A stretch of 64,000 nucleotides of DNA from Synechococcus sp. CC9605 (GCF_000012625.1 NC_007516.1:1488001-1552000); one strand, 5' to 3'. Positions 16,753 to 26,660 are shown, counted from the stretch's first letter. The notes: generated from the sequence alone by a model not told the origin. Numbers and translations: made by a program.

Positions 16753-17736
16753 GTGAACCCGAGCAACCTGGAGCCTGGGCTGGCGAACGACAGCCGACTC
16801 TTGGTGGCGGCGTTTTATGCCTTCACGCCCCTGGATGACGAGCGTCGGGAGACATTGCTGAGCAGCTTGCCGACCCTGGCCCGCAATGGCAGCGTGCTCG
16901 GCTCTGTGTTGGTGGCCCATGAAGGGGTGAACGGCACGATCAGTGGACCGGAATCAGCGGTTGATGCGGTGCTGGATCACCTGCGCACCTCGTTTGATCT
17001 GGGCGACGAACACTACGCACGGCTCGAGGTGAAGCGCAGCTGGGCCGAAAAACCGGTGTTCCGACGCTTCAAGGCCCGCCGCAAAAAGGAAATCGTGACC
17101 ATCGGAGTGGCCAGCGTGGATCCCAGCACCAGCGTGGGCACCTACGTGGAAGCCGAACACTGGAATGCCCTGGTGGATGATCCCGATACACTGGTGATCG
17201 ACACCCGCAACAGCTACGAAACGGCGATCGGCACGTTCGAGGGGGCCATCGACCCCAGCACCGAGAGCTTCCGCGACTTCCCGCAATGGGCAGAGTCCAC
17301 GCTGCGGCCCCTGATCGAACAGAAGAGCAGCAAACGCATCGCCATGTTCTGCACCGGTGGGATCCGCTGCGAAAAAGCCAGCAGCTATTTGCAGCAACAG
17401 GGTTTCGGGGAGGTGCACCACCTGCGCGGCGGCATCCTCAAGTACCTCGAGCAAGTGCCGGAAGCCGAAAGCCGCTGGCAAGGGGAGTGCTTTGTTTTTG
17501 ATCAACGGGTGGCGTTAAACCACCAGCTGGAACCTGGAGAGCACAGCCTTTGCCACGCCTGCGGCCTGCCGGTGTCTGCCCAGCAACGCGAACTGCCGAG
17601 CTACATCAAGGGGGTGCAGTGCCTGCACTGCGTGGATCGCTTCAGCGATGCCGACCGGGAACGCTTCGCGATGCGGCAGCGCCAGATCGATCAACGTCAG
17701 ATCGAACAACACAAGATCAACCGGCAGCAGGGCTGA
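16753..17736 (+). CDS. trhO: tRNA uridine-34 hydroxylase, rhodanese family
   Basis: TrhO (YceA family) performs oxygen-dependent hydroxylation of tRNA U34 on the way to 5-methoxyuridine-type modifications. The 327-residue protein has the N-terminal acylphosphatase-like domain (VAAFYAFTPLDD..., VLVAHEGVNGTISG near 55-70), then a rhodanese domain with VIDTRNSYETAIGTFEGA near 147 and the active cysteine in AMFCTGGIRCEKASSYL near 197. The C-terminus has zinc-like cysteines (CHACGLP, CLHCVDRF). It starts at GTG 16753, after the micro-ORF region. Confidence 0.94.
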   Translation: MNPSNLEPGLANDSRLLVAAFYAFTPLDDERRETLLSSLPTLARNGSVLGSVLVAHEGVNGTISGPESAVDAVLDHLRTSFDLGDEHYARLEVKRSWAEKPVFRRFKARRKKEIVTIGVASVDPSTSVGTYVEAEHWNALVDDPDTLVIDTRNSYETAIGTFEGAIDPSTESFRDFPQWAESTLRPLIEQKSSKRIAMFCTGGIRCEKASSYLQQQGFGEVHHLRGGILKYLEQVPEAESRWQGECFVFDQRVALNHQLEPGEHSLCHACGLPVSAQQRELPSYIKGVQCLHCVDRFSDADRERFAMRQRQIDQRQIEQHKINRQQG

Positions 17737-17784
17737 GCCGTCAGGCCGCATCGGACAATCCCTGCCAGGGACCACCCCGATGCC

Positions 17785-18756
17785 GTGCTGCCGATCCTCT
17801 ACAGCTTTCGACGCTGCCCTTACGCCATGCGCGCCCGCTGGGCTCTGCTGGAGGCAGGACTATTGGTGCAGTGGCGGGAGATCGCACTGAAGGCCAAACC
17901 GGCAGAGATGTTGGCGGTTTCCCCCAAGAGCACGGTTCCCGTGTTGGTGCTGCCGGACGACAGCGTGATCGAGGAAAGCCTGGCGGTGATGCACTGGGCC
18001 CTGGATCAAGCGGACCCTCGCGAGCTGCGCAACGCCGGCGATGCCTCAGCGCTGATCGAGCAGAACGACGGCGCGTTCAAACATCATCTCGACCGCTTCA
18101 AGTACACCGACCGCTACCCCGGCAACAACAAAGACGAGCAACGCGCCGCTGGCCTGGCCATCCTTCAGAACTGGAACCAGAGAATCGCCGACCAGGGCTG
18201 GCTGCTGGGCGCACACTCCTCGCTGGCGGATGCCGCCCTCTGGCCGTTCGTGCGGCAGTGGCGCATCGCCGATCCCGAGGGATTCGACAACGACAACAGC
18301 CTGGAAGCTCTGCGCCACTGGCTCCAGCGTTTCCTCGAGGATCCCCGCTTCGAGCGGCTGATGCAGCGGGCCGACCCCTGGAGTGCCGGGGGACAACAAC
18401 ACCACTTCCCTGCCGATGCGGTGGCGGTGCCCCTGGATCAGCCGCTGTTTCACCTGGCCCTCAAAACCGACTGGCAGGCCGCCCAGACCAGCAGCAGCTA
18501 CCGCATCTCCACCCGGGGGATGACGTTGGAGCAGGTGGGCTTCATCCACTGCTCATGGCAGGAGCAGGTGCAGGCCACCTTTGAGCGCTTTTATGCCGAC
18601 GCCGACGAGGTGCTGCTGCTGGAGATTGATCCCGCGGCCGTGAACGCCCCGCTGCGGGCCGATGCCATCCCCACTGGCGAACTGTTCCCCCATCTCTACG
18701 GGCCGCTGCCCCTGAGGGCAGTGCGCTCGGTCGGCACCATGCCCGCGGCAGCATGA
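17785..18756 (+). CDS. glutathione S-transferase fused to a DUF952 domain
   Basis: A 323-residue two-domain protein. Residues 1-75 form a thioredoxin-like GST domain (LYSFRRCPYAMRARWALLEAG with a Cys-Pro-Tyr active site, then KSTVPVLVL and EESLAVMHW, the cis-Pro and glutathione gamma-Glu sites). Residues 90-205 are the helical GST half (LLGAHSSLADAALWPFVRQW). From about 222 a DUF952 domain follows: LFHLALKTDWQAAQTSSSY, then GFIHCSWQEQVQATFERFY and LFPHLYGPLPLRAV. DUF952 is usually a separate protein of unknown, possibly ADP-ribosyl-like, function. The GTG start is at 17785. Confidence 0.9.
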   Translation: MLPILYSFRRCPYAMRARWALLEAGLLVQWREIALKAKPAEMLAVSPKSTVPVLVLPDDSVIEESLAVMHWALDQADPRELRNAGDASALIEQNDGAFKHHLDRFKYTDRYPGNNKDEQRAAGLAILQNWNQRIADQGWLLGAHSSLADAALWPFVRQWRIADPEGFDNDNSLEALRHWLQRFLEDPRFERLMQRADPWSAGGQQHHFPADAVAVPLDQPLFHLALKTDWQAAQTSSSYRISTRGMTLEQVGFIHCSWQEQVQATFERFYADADEVLLLEIDPAAVNAPLRADAIPTGELFPHLYGPLPLRAVRSVGTMPAAA

Positions 18757-18766
18757 CTGAACGACC

Positions 18767-19285
18767 ATGACCGTGGCCAGATCCCGATCGATGCTTGAGC
18801 AGCTGGAAGCCGAAGCCCGCGACCGGGGACTGCTGCTGAGATTGCAGGTGGGCCGCCCCCTGGGGCTGTGGAGCCTGCGGCTGGTGGTGGCCCGGCAAGC
18901 CCCCAGCGGCAACCTGCTGCTGGGGGAAATGAAGGGATGGGCCTATCCCGCCACCACGGGCCTGCAGCTCGACACGATGCGGGTGATGCCAAAAGCACCT
19001 ACCGGCGTGGGTGATCTGGTCTGGGCGGCCACCATGGCCTGGGCCCAGGAGGCCACCCCCTGCTCACGGGCCCGGTTGCTGGCAATCCGCGACGACGAGC
19101 AGCAGCACCGACGGCTGGTGCGCTACTTCCGCCAACGCGGCTTCAGCAAATCCCGCGATGTGGAAGCGGCGCTCTGGGATCTGCCCCTGCGCATGGTCTG
19201 GGGCGGCGCTGGAGCCCTGATGAGTGGTGATCTGGCCACCGTGCTGGAGCGCAGTCTGCGGGGCTGGCGTCAGTCGGCAGCGTGA
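18767..19285 (+). CDS. conserved protein with GNAT-like features
   Basis: A 172-residue protein. The arrangement [27 protein letters not shown] near 44-75 followed by [29 protein letters not shown] near 107-135 resembles a degenerate N-acyltransferase fold, in which [12 protein letters not shown] would be the last helix and strand. No intact acetyl-CoA loop (RxxGxG) is seen, so it may be catalytically diverged. It lies 10 bp after the GST fusion on the same strand, and its last 16 bases overlap lipA tail to tail. Confidence 0.6.
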   Translation: MTVARSRSMLEQLEAEARDRGLLLRLQVGRPLGLWSLRLVVARQAPSGNLLLGEMKGWAYPATTGLQLDTMRVMPKAPTGVGDLVWAATMAWAQEATPCSRARLLAIRDDEQQHRRLVRYFRQRGFSKSRDVEAALWDLPLRMVWGGAGALMSGDLATVLERSLRGWRQSAA

Positions 19286-20169
19286 TAGCTGCTGCGCACC
19301 AGCGGACCACTGCGAACCTGGGCAAAGCCCAGCTCTCGGGCCACCTCCGCCAGCGCATCGAACTCCTGCGGCGTCCAGTAGCGGGCCACCGGGATGTGCT
19401 CCAGTGAGGGACGCAGGTACTGCCCCAGGGTGATCCGTTGGCAATCCACAGCGCGGAGGTCGTGGAGGGTGGCGATCACCTCCTCGCGGCTTTCCCCCAG
19501 GCCAAGCATCAGGCCACTTTTGGTGGGGATCTCCGGCGCCAACTCACGGGCGGCCGCCAGTAAACCCAGGGATCGTTCATAGGTGGCACCGCGGCGCACC
19601 TCCCCCTGCAACCGCTGCACAGTTTCCAGGTTGTGGTTGAAGCACACTGGCTGGGCTGCCAGCACTGTGGCCAGCCGCTGCCGTTGGGCCGCCAAGGCCT
19701 GAGCGTGATCCGCCACACCCCCCCAGAAATCGGGGGTGAGCACCTCCAAGGCGATCAGCGGATTGCGGGCTCGGATCGCCGCCATGGTGCTAGTGAACAG
19801 GCAGGCACCGTGATCGGCGAGATCATCGCGGGCCACCGCCGTAAGCACTACATAACGGAGCTGCATCGCCTCCACCGCATCGGCCACCCGCTCGGCTTCG
19901 GCGGCATCCACCGGCATCGGGGCCTGGCCCTTGTCCACCTGGCAGAAGGCACAGCTGCGGGTGCAGATCGAGCCACCCAAGAGAAATGTCGCCGTTCCGG
20001 CGGCGTAGCACTCGCCGCGGTTGGGGCAGCGCCCCTCCTCACAGATGGTGTGCAGGCGGTTCTGCTTCACCAGCCCCTGCACCCGCTCCAACTCCGAGGC
20101 ATTGCCGATCGGTCGCCGCAGCCAGTCCGGCAATCGCTCGACCGGAGGGATGGCGCTGTACTTGCTCAT
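19270..20169 (-). CDS. lipA: lipoyl synthase
   Basis: A radical-SAM enzyme inserting two sulfurs into protein-bound octanoate. Both cluster motifs are present: the auxiliary [12 protein letters not shown] near 43-54 and the radical-SAM CTRSCAFC near 69-76. [24 protein letters not shown] near 175 and [14 protein letters not shown] near 215 follow the family, and the C-terminal RSSYHA serine ligand motif is kept. The 299-residue length is normal. It starts ATGA-style on the recR stop codon, so the two are coupled. Confidence 0.97.
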   Translation of the reverse strand: MSKYSAIPPVERLPDWLRRPIGNASELERVQGLVKQNRLHTICEEGRCPNRGECYAAGTATFLLGGSICTRSCAFCQVDKGQAPMPVDAAEAERVADAVEAMQLRYVVLTAVARDDLADHGACLFTSTMAAIRARNPLIALEVLTPDFWGGVADHAQALAAQRQRLATVLAAQPVCFNHNLETVQRLQGEVRRGATYERSLGLLAAARELAPEIPTKSGLMLGLGESREEVIATLHDLRAVDCQRITLGQYLRPSLEHIPVARYWTPQEFDALAEVARELGFAQVRSGPLVRSSYHAAD

Positions 20170-20825
20170 ACCGGCCGGCGCCCCTCCAAGGCGCGGCTGA
20201 GGGTGACCTCGTCGGCGTATTCCAGTTCACTGCCCATCGGCAGGCCATAGGCGATCCGGCTCACCGAACAGAAGGGCTTGAGCAACCGCCCCAGATATAA
20301 GCTGGTGGTGTCCCCTTCCACGCTGGGGGTGAGGGCCAGGATCACCTCACTGATCTCCTCGTTGGAAATGCGTTGAACCAATTCGGTGACGCGCAGCAGC
20401 TCCGGGCCGATGCCGTCCATGGGTGAGATCAGTCCGCCGAGCACGTGGTAGCGCCCATGAAATTCACGAGTGCGCTCCAGCGCCAAAAGATCGCGGGAAT
20501 CGGCCACCACACAGATCACGCCATTGCGGCGCTCGGGATTGCGGCAAATCTCACATTCTGGATCGGCGGAGAGGTGGAAGCAGGTCTGGCACTGGCCCAC
20601 CTGAGTGCGGGCCGCCAACAGAGCATCAGCGAACTGATGGATCTGCTCCTGCGGTTGGTTCAACAGGTGCAGGGCGAGCCGCTGGGCCGTGCGCGGGCCG
20701 ATGCCGGGCAGACGCTCGAACTGATCAATCAGCCGAGCCAACGGTTTGGTGAAGCCGCTCAGGGATCTGCCGCCGATGCGGGAAATGTAGGAGTTGCGGA
20801 GATCATCTGCCGCAACAGTGGTCAC
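20166..20825 (-). CDS. recR: recombination mediator RecR
   Basis: Helps load RecA at gaps with RecF/RecO. The 219-residue protein has the helix-hairpin-helix [17 protein letters not shown] near 38-54, a four-cysteine zinc finger [16 protein letters not shown] near 78-93, and a Toprim domain ([37 protein letters not shown] near 105-140). The first Met gives an extension of about 20 residues before the conserved start. It lies upstream of lipA and is divergent from the PsbP-like gene at 20876. Confidence 0.96.
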   Translation of the reverse strand: MTTVAADDLRNSYISRIGGRSLSGFTKPLARLIDQFERLPGIGPRTAQRLALHLLNQPQEQIHQFADALLAARTQVGQCQTCFHLSADPECEICRNPERRNGVICVVADSRDLLALERTREFHGRYHVLGGLISPMDGIGPELLRVTELVQRISNEEISEVILALTPSVEGDTTSLYLGRLLKPFCSVSRIAYGLPMGSELEYADEVTLSRALEGRRPV

Positions 20826-20875
20826 GACAATCAGGCCTCAACGGCAGAATGGCCCATGGATTGATCGCCCCGCTG

Positions 20876-21430
20876 ATGCAGCTCCTCCAGTCTCTGAGTC
20901 GCGTGATCCTTTGCGGCGTCCTGGCACTGGTGCTGGGGGCCTGTGCAGCGGGACCAACGGCAGGGCTGCAGTCGTACCAAAGCCCGGATGGCCGTTTCGC
21001 CTTCCTCTATCCCACCGGTTGGACCGAGGTGCAGGTGAGCAACGGCCCACGGGTGGTGTTTCACGACCTGATCCACAGCGATGAAACCGTGAGCCTGATG
21101 ATCAACAAGGTGAACGAAGACAACGAGCTGAGTGAACTGGGCAGCGCCGTTGCCGTTGGAGAGCGCCTGCGCCGTGAGGTGATCGCGACCGCCGGCAGCG
21201 GCCGCACCGCTGAGCTGGTGGAAGCACAGGAGCGTGAGGTGAATGGCCACACCTTCTATGACCTGGAATACGCCGTGCACCTGGAAGACCGCGACCGCCA
21301 TGAGTTGGCGACTGTGGTGGTGGATCGGGGCCGGCTTTACACCCTGGCCACCAGCGTCAACGAAGACCGCTGGGACAAGGTTGGTGACCTCTGCGGCAGG
21401 GTGGTGCGCTCACTCACCCTGCTGATCTGA
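20876..21430 (+). CDS. PsbP-family lipoprotein (CyanoP-like)
   Basis: CyanoP is a thylakoid-lumen lipoprotein linked to photosystem II assembly or repair. From the ATG at 20876 the protein is 184 residues: MQLLQSLSRVILCGVLALVLGACAAG contains a lipobox (LGAC) with lipidated Cys near 26. The mature part follows the PsbP fold: YQSPDGRFAFLYPTGWTEVQV, then VVFHDLIHSDETVSLMINKV, and YDLEYAVHLEDRDRHELATVVVDRGRLYTLATSVNEDRW. A start nine codons earlier is also open. It converges on the LCP gene with the stop codons touching. Confidence 0.88.
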   Translation: MQLLQSLSRVILCGVLALVLGACAAGPTAGLQSYQSPDGRFAFLYPTGWTEVQVSNGPRVVFHDLIHSDETVSLMINKVNEDNELSELGSAVAVGERLRREVIATAGSGRTAELVEAQEREVNGHTFYDLEYAVHLEDRDRHELATVVVDRGRLYTLATSVNEDRWDKVGDLCGRVVRSLTLLI

Positions 21431-22375
21431 TCAGAACATGAAGCGGAAACGCCGGTCGTTGGGATCACCAGAATCGGCACCGTTACTCGAATTCGCTGGC
21501 CACTCCGTGTCCAGATAACTGATGCCATCGGCATTGAACGGAACAGCCTTCAGGCTGGACGCCTGCAGATCGGTGGTGCCCATGGCGGTGATCAATCCAC
21601 CCAGTTCCATCGGCCCCAGATCCGTCTCCAAGGCCTGGCCCGCAGCGGTGATCAAAGCCGGCAGGCGGATCAGATTCTGCGGTTGTTTCATCTGCTCAAA
21701 CAGGCCCTTCAAGGCCAGCTGCTGCCGTTCCAGCCGGCCGAAATCGCCGCGGCCATCGTTGCGCCAACGCAGAAAACCCTCCAGATCCTTGCCCTTCAAC
21801 AGCTGGGGGCCTGGCTGCAGATCAATCACCAGGTTCTGGCTGCGATCGACGTAATACAGGCGCTTGGGAACGTCCACTTCGATTCCCCCCACCAGGTTGG
21901 CCAGGGTTTCGAGCGCGTCCAGACGCACCACGATGTGGTGGCGGATCGGGCGGTTCATCAGGCGCGACAACTCCTGCTCCACCGCCTCCACACCGCCGTA
22001 GGCCATCAACGCATTGAGCTTGATGCCACCGAAGCCCTCAGCATCGATGTAGCTGTCGCGGGGGATCTGGGTGATCGACGTGGTGGTGCCATCCACCCGC
22101 ACCGTGAAGATCACATCGGTGTTGCTGCCGAGGCGATCCCGGCCCAGCACCACCACCTCCCTGGCCCCGAAGCCGGTCCAGCCAGCAAACGGGTTGGCCA
22201 GCGGCGCGGGTTGAGGCAGCGCGAAGGGTTCGTCTGCCGTGCTGGATGGCGCTGTGATCAACCGGCTCAGGGGAACCGAGAGAATCAGACCACCACTGAG
22301 ACCCGCAACCACAGCAGCAGCCACCGGCCAGTTCATGGCCACGGAGGACGCCTTAGCAGGGGGGACTTGTGGCAT
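21431..22375 (-). CDS. LCP (LytR-CpsA-Psr) family protein
   Basis: LCP proteins transfer glycans from lipid carriers to the cell wall or similar acceptors. The 314-residue protein starts MPQVPPAKASS and has one N-terminal membrane anchor (AAAVVAGLSGGLILSVPLSRL near 15-35). The LCP domain shows VVVLGRDRLGSNTDVIFTVRVD near 73, the conserved IPRDSYIDAEGFGGIKLNALMAYGG near 100-125, VVRLDALETLANLVGGIEVDVPKRLYY near 145, and FLRWRNDGRGDFGRLERQQ near 205, whose Arg/Asp residues bind pyrophosphate. The domain is complete. The gene is probably monocistronic. Confidence 0.93.
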   Translation of the reverse strand: MPQVPPAKASSVAMNWPVAAAVVAGLSGGLILSVPLSRLITAPSSTADEPFALPQPAPLANPFAGWTGFGAREVVVLGRDRLGSNTDVIFTVRVDGTTTSITQIPRDSYIDAEGFGGIKLNALMAYGGVEAVEQELSRLMNRPIRHHIVVRLDALETLANLVGGIEVDVPKRLYYVDRSQNLVIDLQPGPQLLKGKDLEGFLRWRNDGRGDFGRLERQQLALKGLFEQMKQPQNLIRLPALITAAGQALETDLGPMELGGLITAMGTTDLQASSLKAVPFNADGISYLDTEWPANSSNGADSGDPNDRRFRFMF

Positions 22376-22441
22376 GGGGCACACGTTACGCTGTATTTTG
22401 GCGTGCTCGTCCCTTCTCGGGTAGGGCGGCGAAGCCCTCCG

Positions 22442-24592
22442 TCAAACCAAGGGGTCGCTGATCACCATCGAGGCGCAGGGGAGCTGGCGGATCAGTTTGC
22501 TGGTGCGATCACTTCCGGGAATCGGCAGACCGGCCACCCGCCTGCGCTGGGTGCGCAGGATCACCAGGTCGTGTTCGCCGCTGAGGCGATGAATGGCCCC
22601 ATCAATGCCGGGCCCCCGCACGATCACGATGTGAAACCGCTCCTCAGGGATGCCCGGCGGGCGCCAGCGGATCAACTGCTGTTCCATCCAATGACGGTCC
22701 TGCCCGCTGAAGCGGGGATCGTGCACATGCAGCAGGGTGATCCGAACGCGCTGATCCTCAGGGGCTGAATTGATCACCCGCAGCGCCAGTTCGAACTGCT
22801 CGCGGGCGCTAGCGGAGAGGTCTTTGATCGGAACAAGGATCCGGCCCAGACCGCTATCGGTCTCACGGCCCAGGTTCACCACCACCACCGGACAGTGGGC
22901 CGTGCGGCAGACCCCATCGACGATGTCGCCCATCAGCCAGGCCCGGAGTTGATCGCTGCGGGATGCACCGACCAGCAACAGGTCCGCAGCCTGTTCCAAG
23001 GCCGTGCGGCTCATGCCACCGGCGATGTCTTCATCCAGCCGCAGCAGGCTGCGGGTGGGTACCTCCAACTGGGCACCGATGCTCTCCGCTGTGCTGAGGC
23101 GTCCGCGCGCTGCGGCAACGGCCCGGTTCAAACCACCACGCATCTCCTCAAGGCTGGGATTCACCATCGCCAGGGGAAGCAGCAACCCTTCAGCCCCCGA
23201 TGAGCCCTGCACCAGCCGGGCCGCCATGCTCAACAACCCCTTCTCGGTGCTGGGGTTGGCCACCGGCACCACGATGCGCAGGGGGCGCTGCACCACCTCA
23301 TTGACGCCATCCAGCACCGCCGCCTCCTCACCGAAGCTGACCGGCACCGCATCAGGCCTGGGATCCTTGAGCCGTGTCACCGATTGCTCGGTGAGGATCG
23401 GCCCGAGGGTGGCCGTCACCACCATCACCGCCAGCACGCTGTTGAGCACGGTCTGATTGAGCAGCCCCGCCTGGTAGCCGATGAAGGCCGTGGCCAGGGT
23501 CGCCGCCACCTTGGGCATCGTCAGCGACCACATCATCAGGATCTGGGCGCGGCGGTAACCGAAAAGCCGTCCGCTGAGCCAGGACGCCAGACCCTTGCCG
23601 CCGATGGCCCCCACCAGCATCAGCGCGGTGAACTGAAAGTTGCCAAGGCTGTCGCCAAGGCTGCCCAGATCCAGCAGCAATCCCAGGTCGATGAAGAAGA
23701 TCGGGATGAACAACACCCCACCCACAAAAATCACCTGTTCCTTCACCCGGCCCTCGGGCAGCACGGAATTCACCGCCAGACCAGCCAGAAAGGCGCCGAC
23801 AATCTTTTCGACGCCGGCCAGCTCAGCCCCCAGGGACGCCAGGAACAGGGCCACCAGAACAGCGAGCACCATCCGGTTTTCATCGCTGATGCCGCGCAAC
23901 ACCAGGCGCCGGCCCAGCCAGCGGATGCCGATCACCACCACCAGAGCGAAGCCACCGATCTTGAGCAGCAACAGGCCCAGGCCCAGGCCGCTGAGGCTGC
24001 CCTGGCCCAACCCCAGCCCCACCGCCAGGAGCAGCAGGGCCACGATGTCGGTGAAGATCGTGCTGCCCACACTCACCACCACCGACTCATCCTTCTGGGC
24101 GCCGTAACTGCGCACGATCGGATAGCCCAAGGGGGTGTGGGTGGCCATCAGGGCACCGAGCAACAGGCACGACACCGAGGCGAAGCCCGCCATCAGGCCG
24201 ATCGAAACGCCCGTGCCCACGCCGATCAACAGGATCAGCAGGCCATAGATGAACGAGCGGCGCTTGACCCGGTTGAACTCCTCGAGGTCAATCTCAAGAC
24301 CCATCGTGAACAGCAGATATACCGCCCCGAGATCGGAGAGGAGCCGCACCGTTTCGCTGCTGCTGTCGACCCAGTTCAAAGCGTGGGGACCCACCACCAC
24401 GCCCGCCGCCAGCAACCCCACCAGATCGGGCAGACCCAGCCGCCGGATCAGCGGCGGCACCGCCGCACTGATCGCCACCAACAGTGAGAACACCCCGAGA
24501 GGGTGATGCATGACATGGCTGATCGAGGCCTGCATGGCCATGGCTGCACCGCCGGCTTGCGGACCCAGCATGGTCGCCGGATCTAACTGCAA
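22442..24592 (-). CDS. CPA2-type cation/proton antiporter with C-terminal USP domains
   Basis: A 716-residue protein. The N-terminal half has about twelve membrane segments typical of Kef/NhaS-type CPA2 antiporters: RRLGLPDLVGLLAAGVVVGP near 50, LGAVYLLFTMGLEIDLEEF near 88, GSTIFTDIVALLLLA near 175 with the transport Asp, and EKIVGAFLAGLAVNSVLP near 262. From about residue 430 come two UspA-like stretches (IVVPVANPSTEKGLLS; ILVPIKDLSASAREQFELALRVI) with a DLLLVGASRSDQLRAWLMGDIVDGVCRTAHCPVVVV signature, likely nucleotide-binding and regulatory. The ion (Na+, K+ or other) cannot be told. The start is TTG 24592, 11 bp after the ABC exporter stop. Confidence 0.9.
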   Translation of the reverse strand: MQLDPATMLGPQAGGAAMAMQASISHVMHHPLGVFSLLVAISAAVPPLIRRLGLPDLVGLLAAGVVVGPHALNWVDSSSETVRLLSDLGAVYLLFTMGLEIDLEEFNRVKRRSFIYGLLILLIGVGTGVSIGLMAGFASVSCLLLGALMATHTPLGYPIVRSYGAQKDESVVVSVGSTIFTDIVALLLLAVGLGLGQGSLSGLGLGLLLLKIGGFALVVVIGIRWLGRRLVLRGISDENRMVLAVLVALFLASLGAELAGVEKIVGAFLAGLAVNSVLPEGRVKEQVIFVGGVLFIPIFFIDLGLLLDLGSLGDSLGNFQFTALMLVGAIGGKGLASWLSGRLFGYRRAQILMMWSLTMPKVAATLATAFIGYQAGLLNQTVLNSVLAVMVVTATLGPILTEQSVTRLKDPRPDAVPVSFGEEAAVLDGVNEVVQRPLRIVVPVANPSTEKGLLSMAARLVQGSSGAEGLLLPLAMVNPSLEEMRGGLNRAVAAARGRLSTAESIGAQLEVPTRSLLRLDEDIAGGMSRTALEQAADLLLVGASRSDQLRAWLMGDIVDGVCRTAHCPVVVVNLGRETDSGLGRILVPIKDLSASAREQFELALRVINSAPEDQRVRITLLHVHDPRFSGQDRHWMEQQLIRWRPPGIPEERFHIVIVRGPGIDGAIHRLSGEHDLVILRTQRRRVAGLPIPGSDRTSKLIRQLPCASMVISDPLV

Positions 24593-24603
24593 AAACAGCT
24601 GCT

Positions 24604-26409
24604 TCAGGAAGCGACAACCCCTTCGCCGGCCTGCACCTGCCAGAGGTTGGTGTACATCCCGCCCTGGGCCACCAGGCTGTCGTGACAGCCCTGCTCCACA
24701 ATCCGGCCCTGGTCCATCACCACGATCCAGTCGGCATGGCGAACCGTGCTGAGCCGGTGGGCGATCACCACGGTGGTGCGCTGCTGGGTGATCTGCACCA
24801 AGGAGCGCTGAATCGCGGCTTCGGTGTCGTTGTCCACTGCTGCAGTGGCTTCATCAAGCACCAGCACCGGTGCATCCTTGAGGATGGCGCGGGCCAGGGC
24901 GATGCGCTGGCGTTGTCCGCCCGAGAGGCGCTGCCCCCGCTCCCCCACCAGGGTGTCGTACCTCTGGGGCAAGGCGTCGATGAAGCCAGCGGCTTCCGCC
25001 AGGCGAGCGGCCTGCTCAATCGCCAGCGGATCGGGATCCGCGACCCCATAGGCGATGTTCTCGGCCACGGTGCCGTGGAAAAGGTAGACGTCCTGGCTCA
25101 CCAGGGCGATGCAGCGACGCAGGTCCTGCAGCTGCAGGGTGTCGATGGAGACCCCATCCAGGCAGATGCGTCCGCCATCACGCTCGTACAGCCGCAAGAG
25201 CAGCTTCACCACGGTGCTCTTGCCGGAGCCCGTTGCCCCGACGATGCCTAGAGTCGAACCCGCCGGCACGGTGAGATCGAAGCCCTGCAGCAGCGTTCCT
25301 CGACCGGCATAGCCGAAATCCACCGCTTCAAAGCGAATCTCACCCCGCAGCCGCTGCGGATCCACCGGCACCGTTCCTCCCTGGATCAACACCGGCGTGT
25401 CAATCAGATCAAGCACCCGTTGCGTGGAGGCCATCGAGCGCTGGTATTCATCCAGAGTTCGGCCAATGGCGGTTAACGGCCAGAGCAGCCGCTGGGTGAT
25501 GAACACCAGAACGCTGTAGGTGGCCACCGGAAGTTCACCGGCCAGAGCCTTGAACCCACCGATCAACAGGATCGCCAGGAAGGCGAACAAAATCGCGAAG
25601 CGAATCAAGGGGATGAAGGCCGCCGAGAGACGAATCGCCCCGGCATTGCTCTGGCGGTAGGCCAGGCTTTCTGCCCGCAGGCGCTCCAGTTCCAGAGCTT
25701 CAGCGGTGAAGCTCTTGATCGTGAGCATCCCCCCCAGGTTGTTGGCGAGCCGGGAGGAGAGATCGCCCACCCGGGCGCGCACCTCCCGGTAGCGCGGCGC
25801 CAGCTGGCGCTGGAAATGCAGCGATCCCCAAAGAATCACCGGGATCGGCAGGTAAGCGAACAGCGCCACCTCCGGCGCCACCATCGCCATGCCAATGCCC
25901 ACCACCAGCACGGTGGTGATCAACTGCAGGATCTGATTAGCACCCCGATCCAGAAACCGTTCGAGCTGGTTGATGTCGTCATTGAGCACCGCCATCAGGC
26001 GCCCGGTGCTGTCCTGCTCGAAAAAGGACAGCTCCAGCTTCTGCAGATGGTCGTAGGCCTCGAGCCTCAGGCTGTGCTGGGTGGTTTGCGCCAGGTTGCG
26101 CCAGAGCACGTCGTAGAGGTACTCGAACAGCGACTCCGCCGCCCAGATCACAAAAGTGAGCAGGGCCAGACCCAACAGTTGATGGCCGGCGGTCTTCAGC
26201 CCGAAACCCGCCAGCACGGACTGCTCTTTGAGCAACACCACATCCACGGCCAAGCCTATCAAGATCGGCGGCGCCAGATCGAAGAGCTTGTTGAGCAGGG
26301 AGCAGGTCACCGCTGCAACCACCAGGCGGCTTTGGGGCGCCAGATGGCCTAACAATCGCATCAGGGGGGAGCGCGTTGCTGAAGCTTTCCTGAGGGTTCG
26401 TTCCGACAC
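24604..26409 (-). CDS. ABC exporter, fused membrane and ATPase domains
   Basis: A type IV (MsbA/McjD-like) half-transporter of about 601 residues that works as a homodimer. Six membrane helices occupy roughly 20-310 (e.g. LLGLALLTFVIWAAESLF; LPVATYSVLVFITQRLLWP). The ATPase domain has Walker A GATGSGKST near 390, the Q loop LVSQDVYLFHGTVAENIAYG, signature LSGGQRQRIALARAIL near 495, Walker B VLVLDEATAAVDN and H loop VIAHRLSTV. I chose the GTG at 26409 because AGGGG sits eight bases upstream; earlier frames into 26475 overlap the divergent gene's leader. The substrate is unknown (lipid, peptide or drug). Confidence 0.93.
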   Translation of the reverse strand: MSERTLRKASATRSPLMRLLGHLAPQSRLVVAAVTCSLLNKLFDLAPPILIGLAVDVVLLKEQSVLAGFGLKTAGHQLLGLALLTFVIWAAESLFEYLYDVLWRNLAQTTQHSLRLEAYDHLQKLELSFFEQDSTGRLMAVLNDDINQLERFLDRGANQILQLITTVLVVGIGMAMVAPEVALFAYLPIPVILWGSLHFQRQLAPRYREVRARVGDLSSRLANNLGGMLTIKSFTAEALELERLRAESLAYRQSNAGAIRLSAAFIPLIRFAILFAFLAILLIGGFKALAGELPVATYSVLVFITQRLLWPLTAIGRTLDEYQRSMASTQRVLDLIDTPVLIQGGTVPVDPQRLRGEIRFEAVDFGYAGRGTLLQGFDLTVPAGSTLGIVGATGSGKSTVVKLLLRLYERDGGRICLDGVSIDTLQLQDLRRCIALVSQDVYLFHGTVAENIAYGVADPDPLAIEQAARLAEAAGFIDALPQRYDTLVGERGQRLSGGQRQRIALARAILKDAPVLVLDEATAAVDNDTEAAIQRSLVQITQQRTTVVIAHRLSTVRHADWIVVMDQGRIVEQGCHDSLVAQGGMYTNLWQVQAGEGVVAS

Positions 26410-26462
26410 GGTTTTCACCCCTGAAGACTCACTACAACAGAACCACAACTGAAGGAGGTGAC

Positions 26463-26657
26463 ATGAGCCGATCAAGGTCGTTCAACCGCTTTCACCGCTA
26501 CCTGGCGCGGCAGAAACGCCGCGGACTGCGGGCTGTCCTGCCCCAGTTCCAGGACGCCCGTGATCGTCAGCAAAGCCCAGCAGACAGCAGCAATGAAGTG
26601 CTGCGTCGGCTGAGGTTGCGTGAAATCGAAATGGACCTGACGGAGGCCGAGGCCTGA
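26463..26657 (+). CDS. small basic protein, unknown
   Basis: A 64-residue protein (MSRSRSFNRFHRYLARQKRR...) preceded by a near-perfect ribosome-binding site, AAGGAGGTGAC, right before the ATG. The first half is strongly basic and aromatic (SRSFNRFHRYLARQKRRGLRAV) and the second acidic and helical (NEVLRRLRLREIEMDLTEAEA). It could bind nucleic acid or ribosomes, but no family is recognised. It is divergent from the ABC exporter and converges on the RRM gene with a gap of three bases. Confidence 0.72.
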   Translation: MSRSRSFNRFHRYLARQKRRGLRAVLPQFQDARDRQQSPADSSNEVLRRLRLREIEMDLTEAEA

Positions 26658-26660
26658 AGC

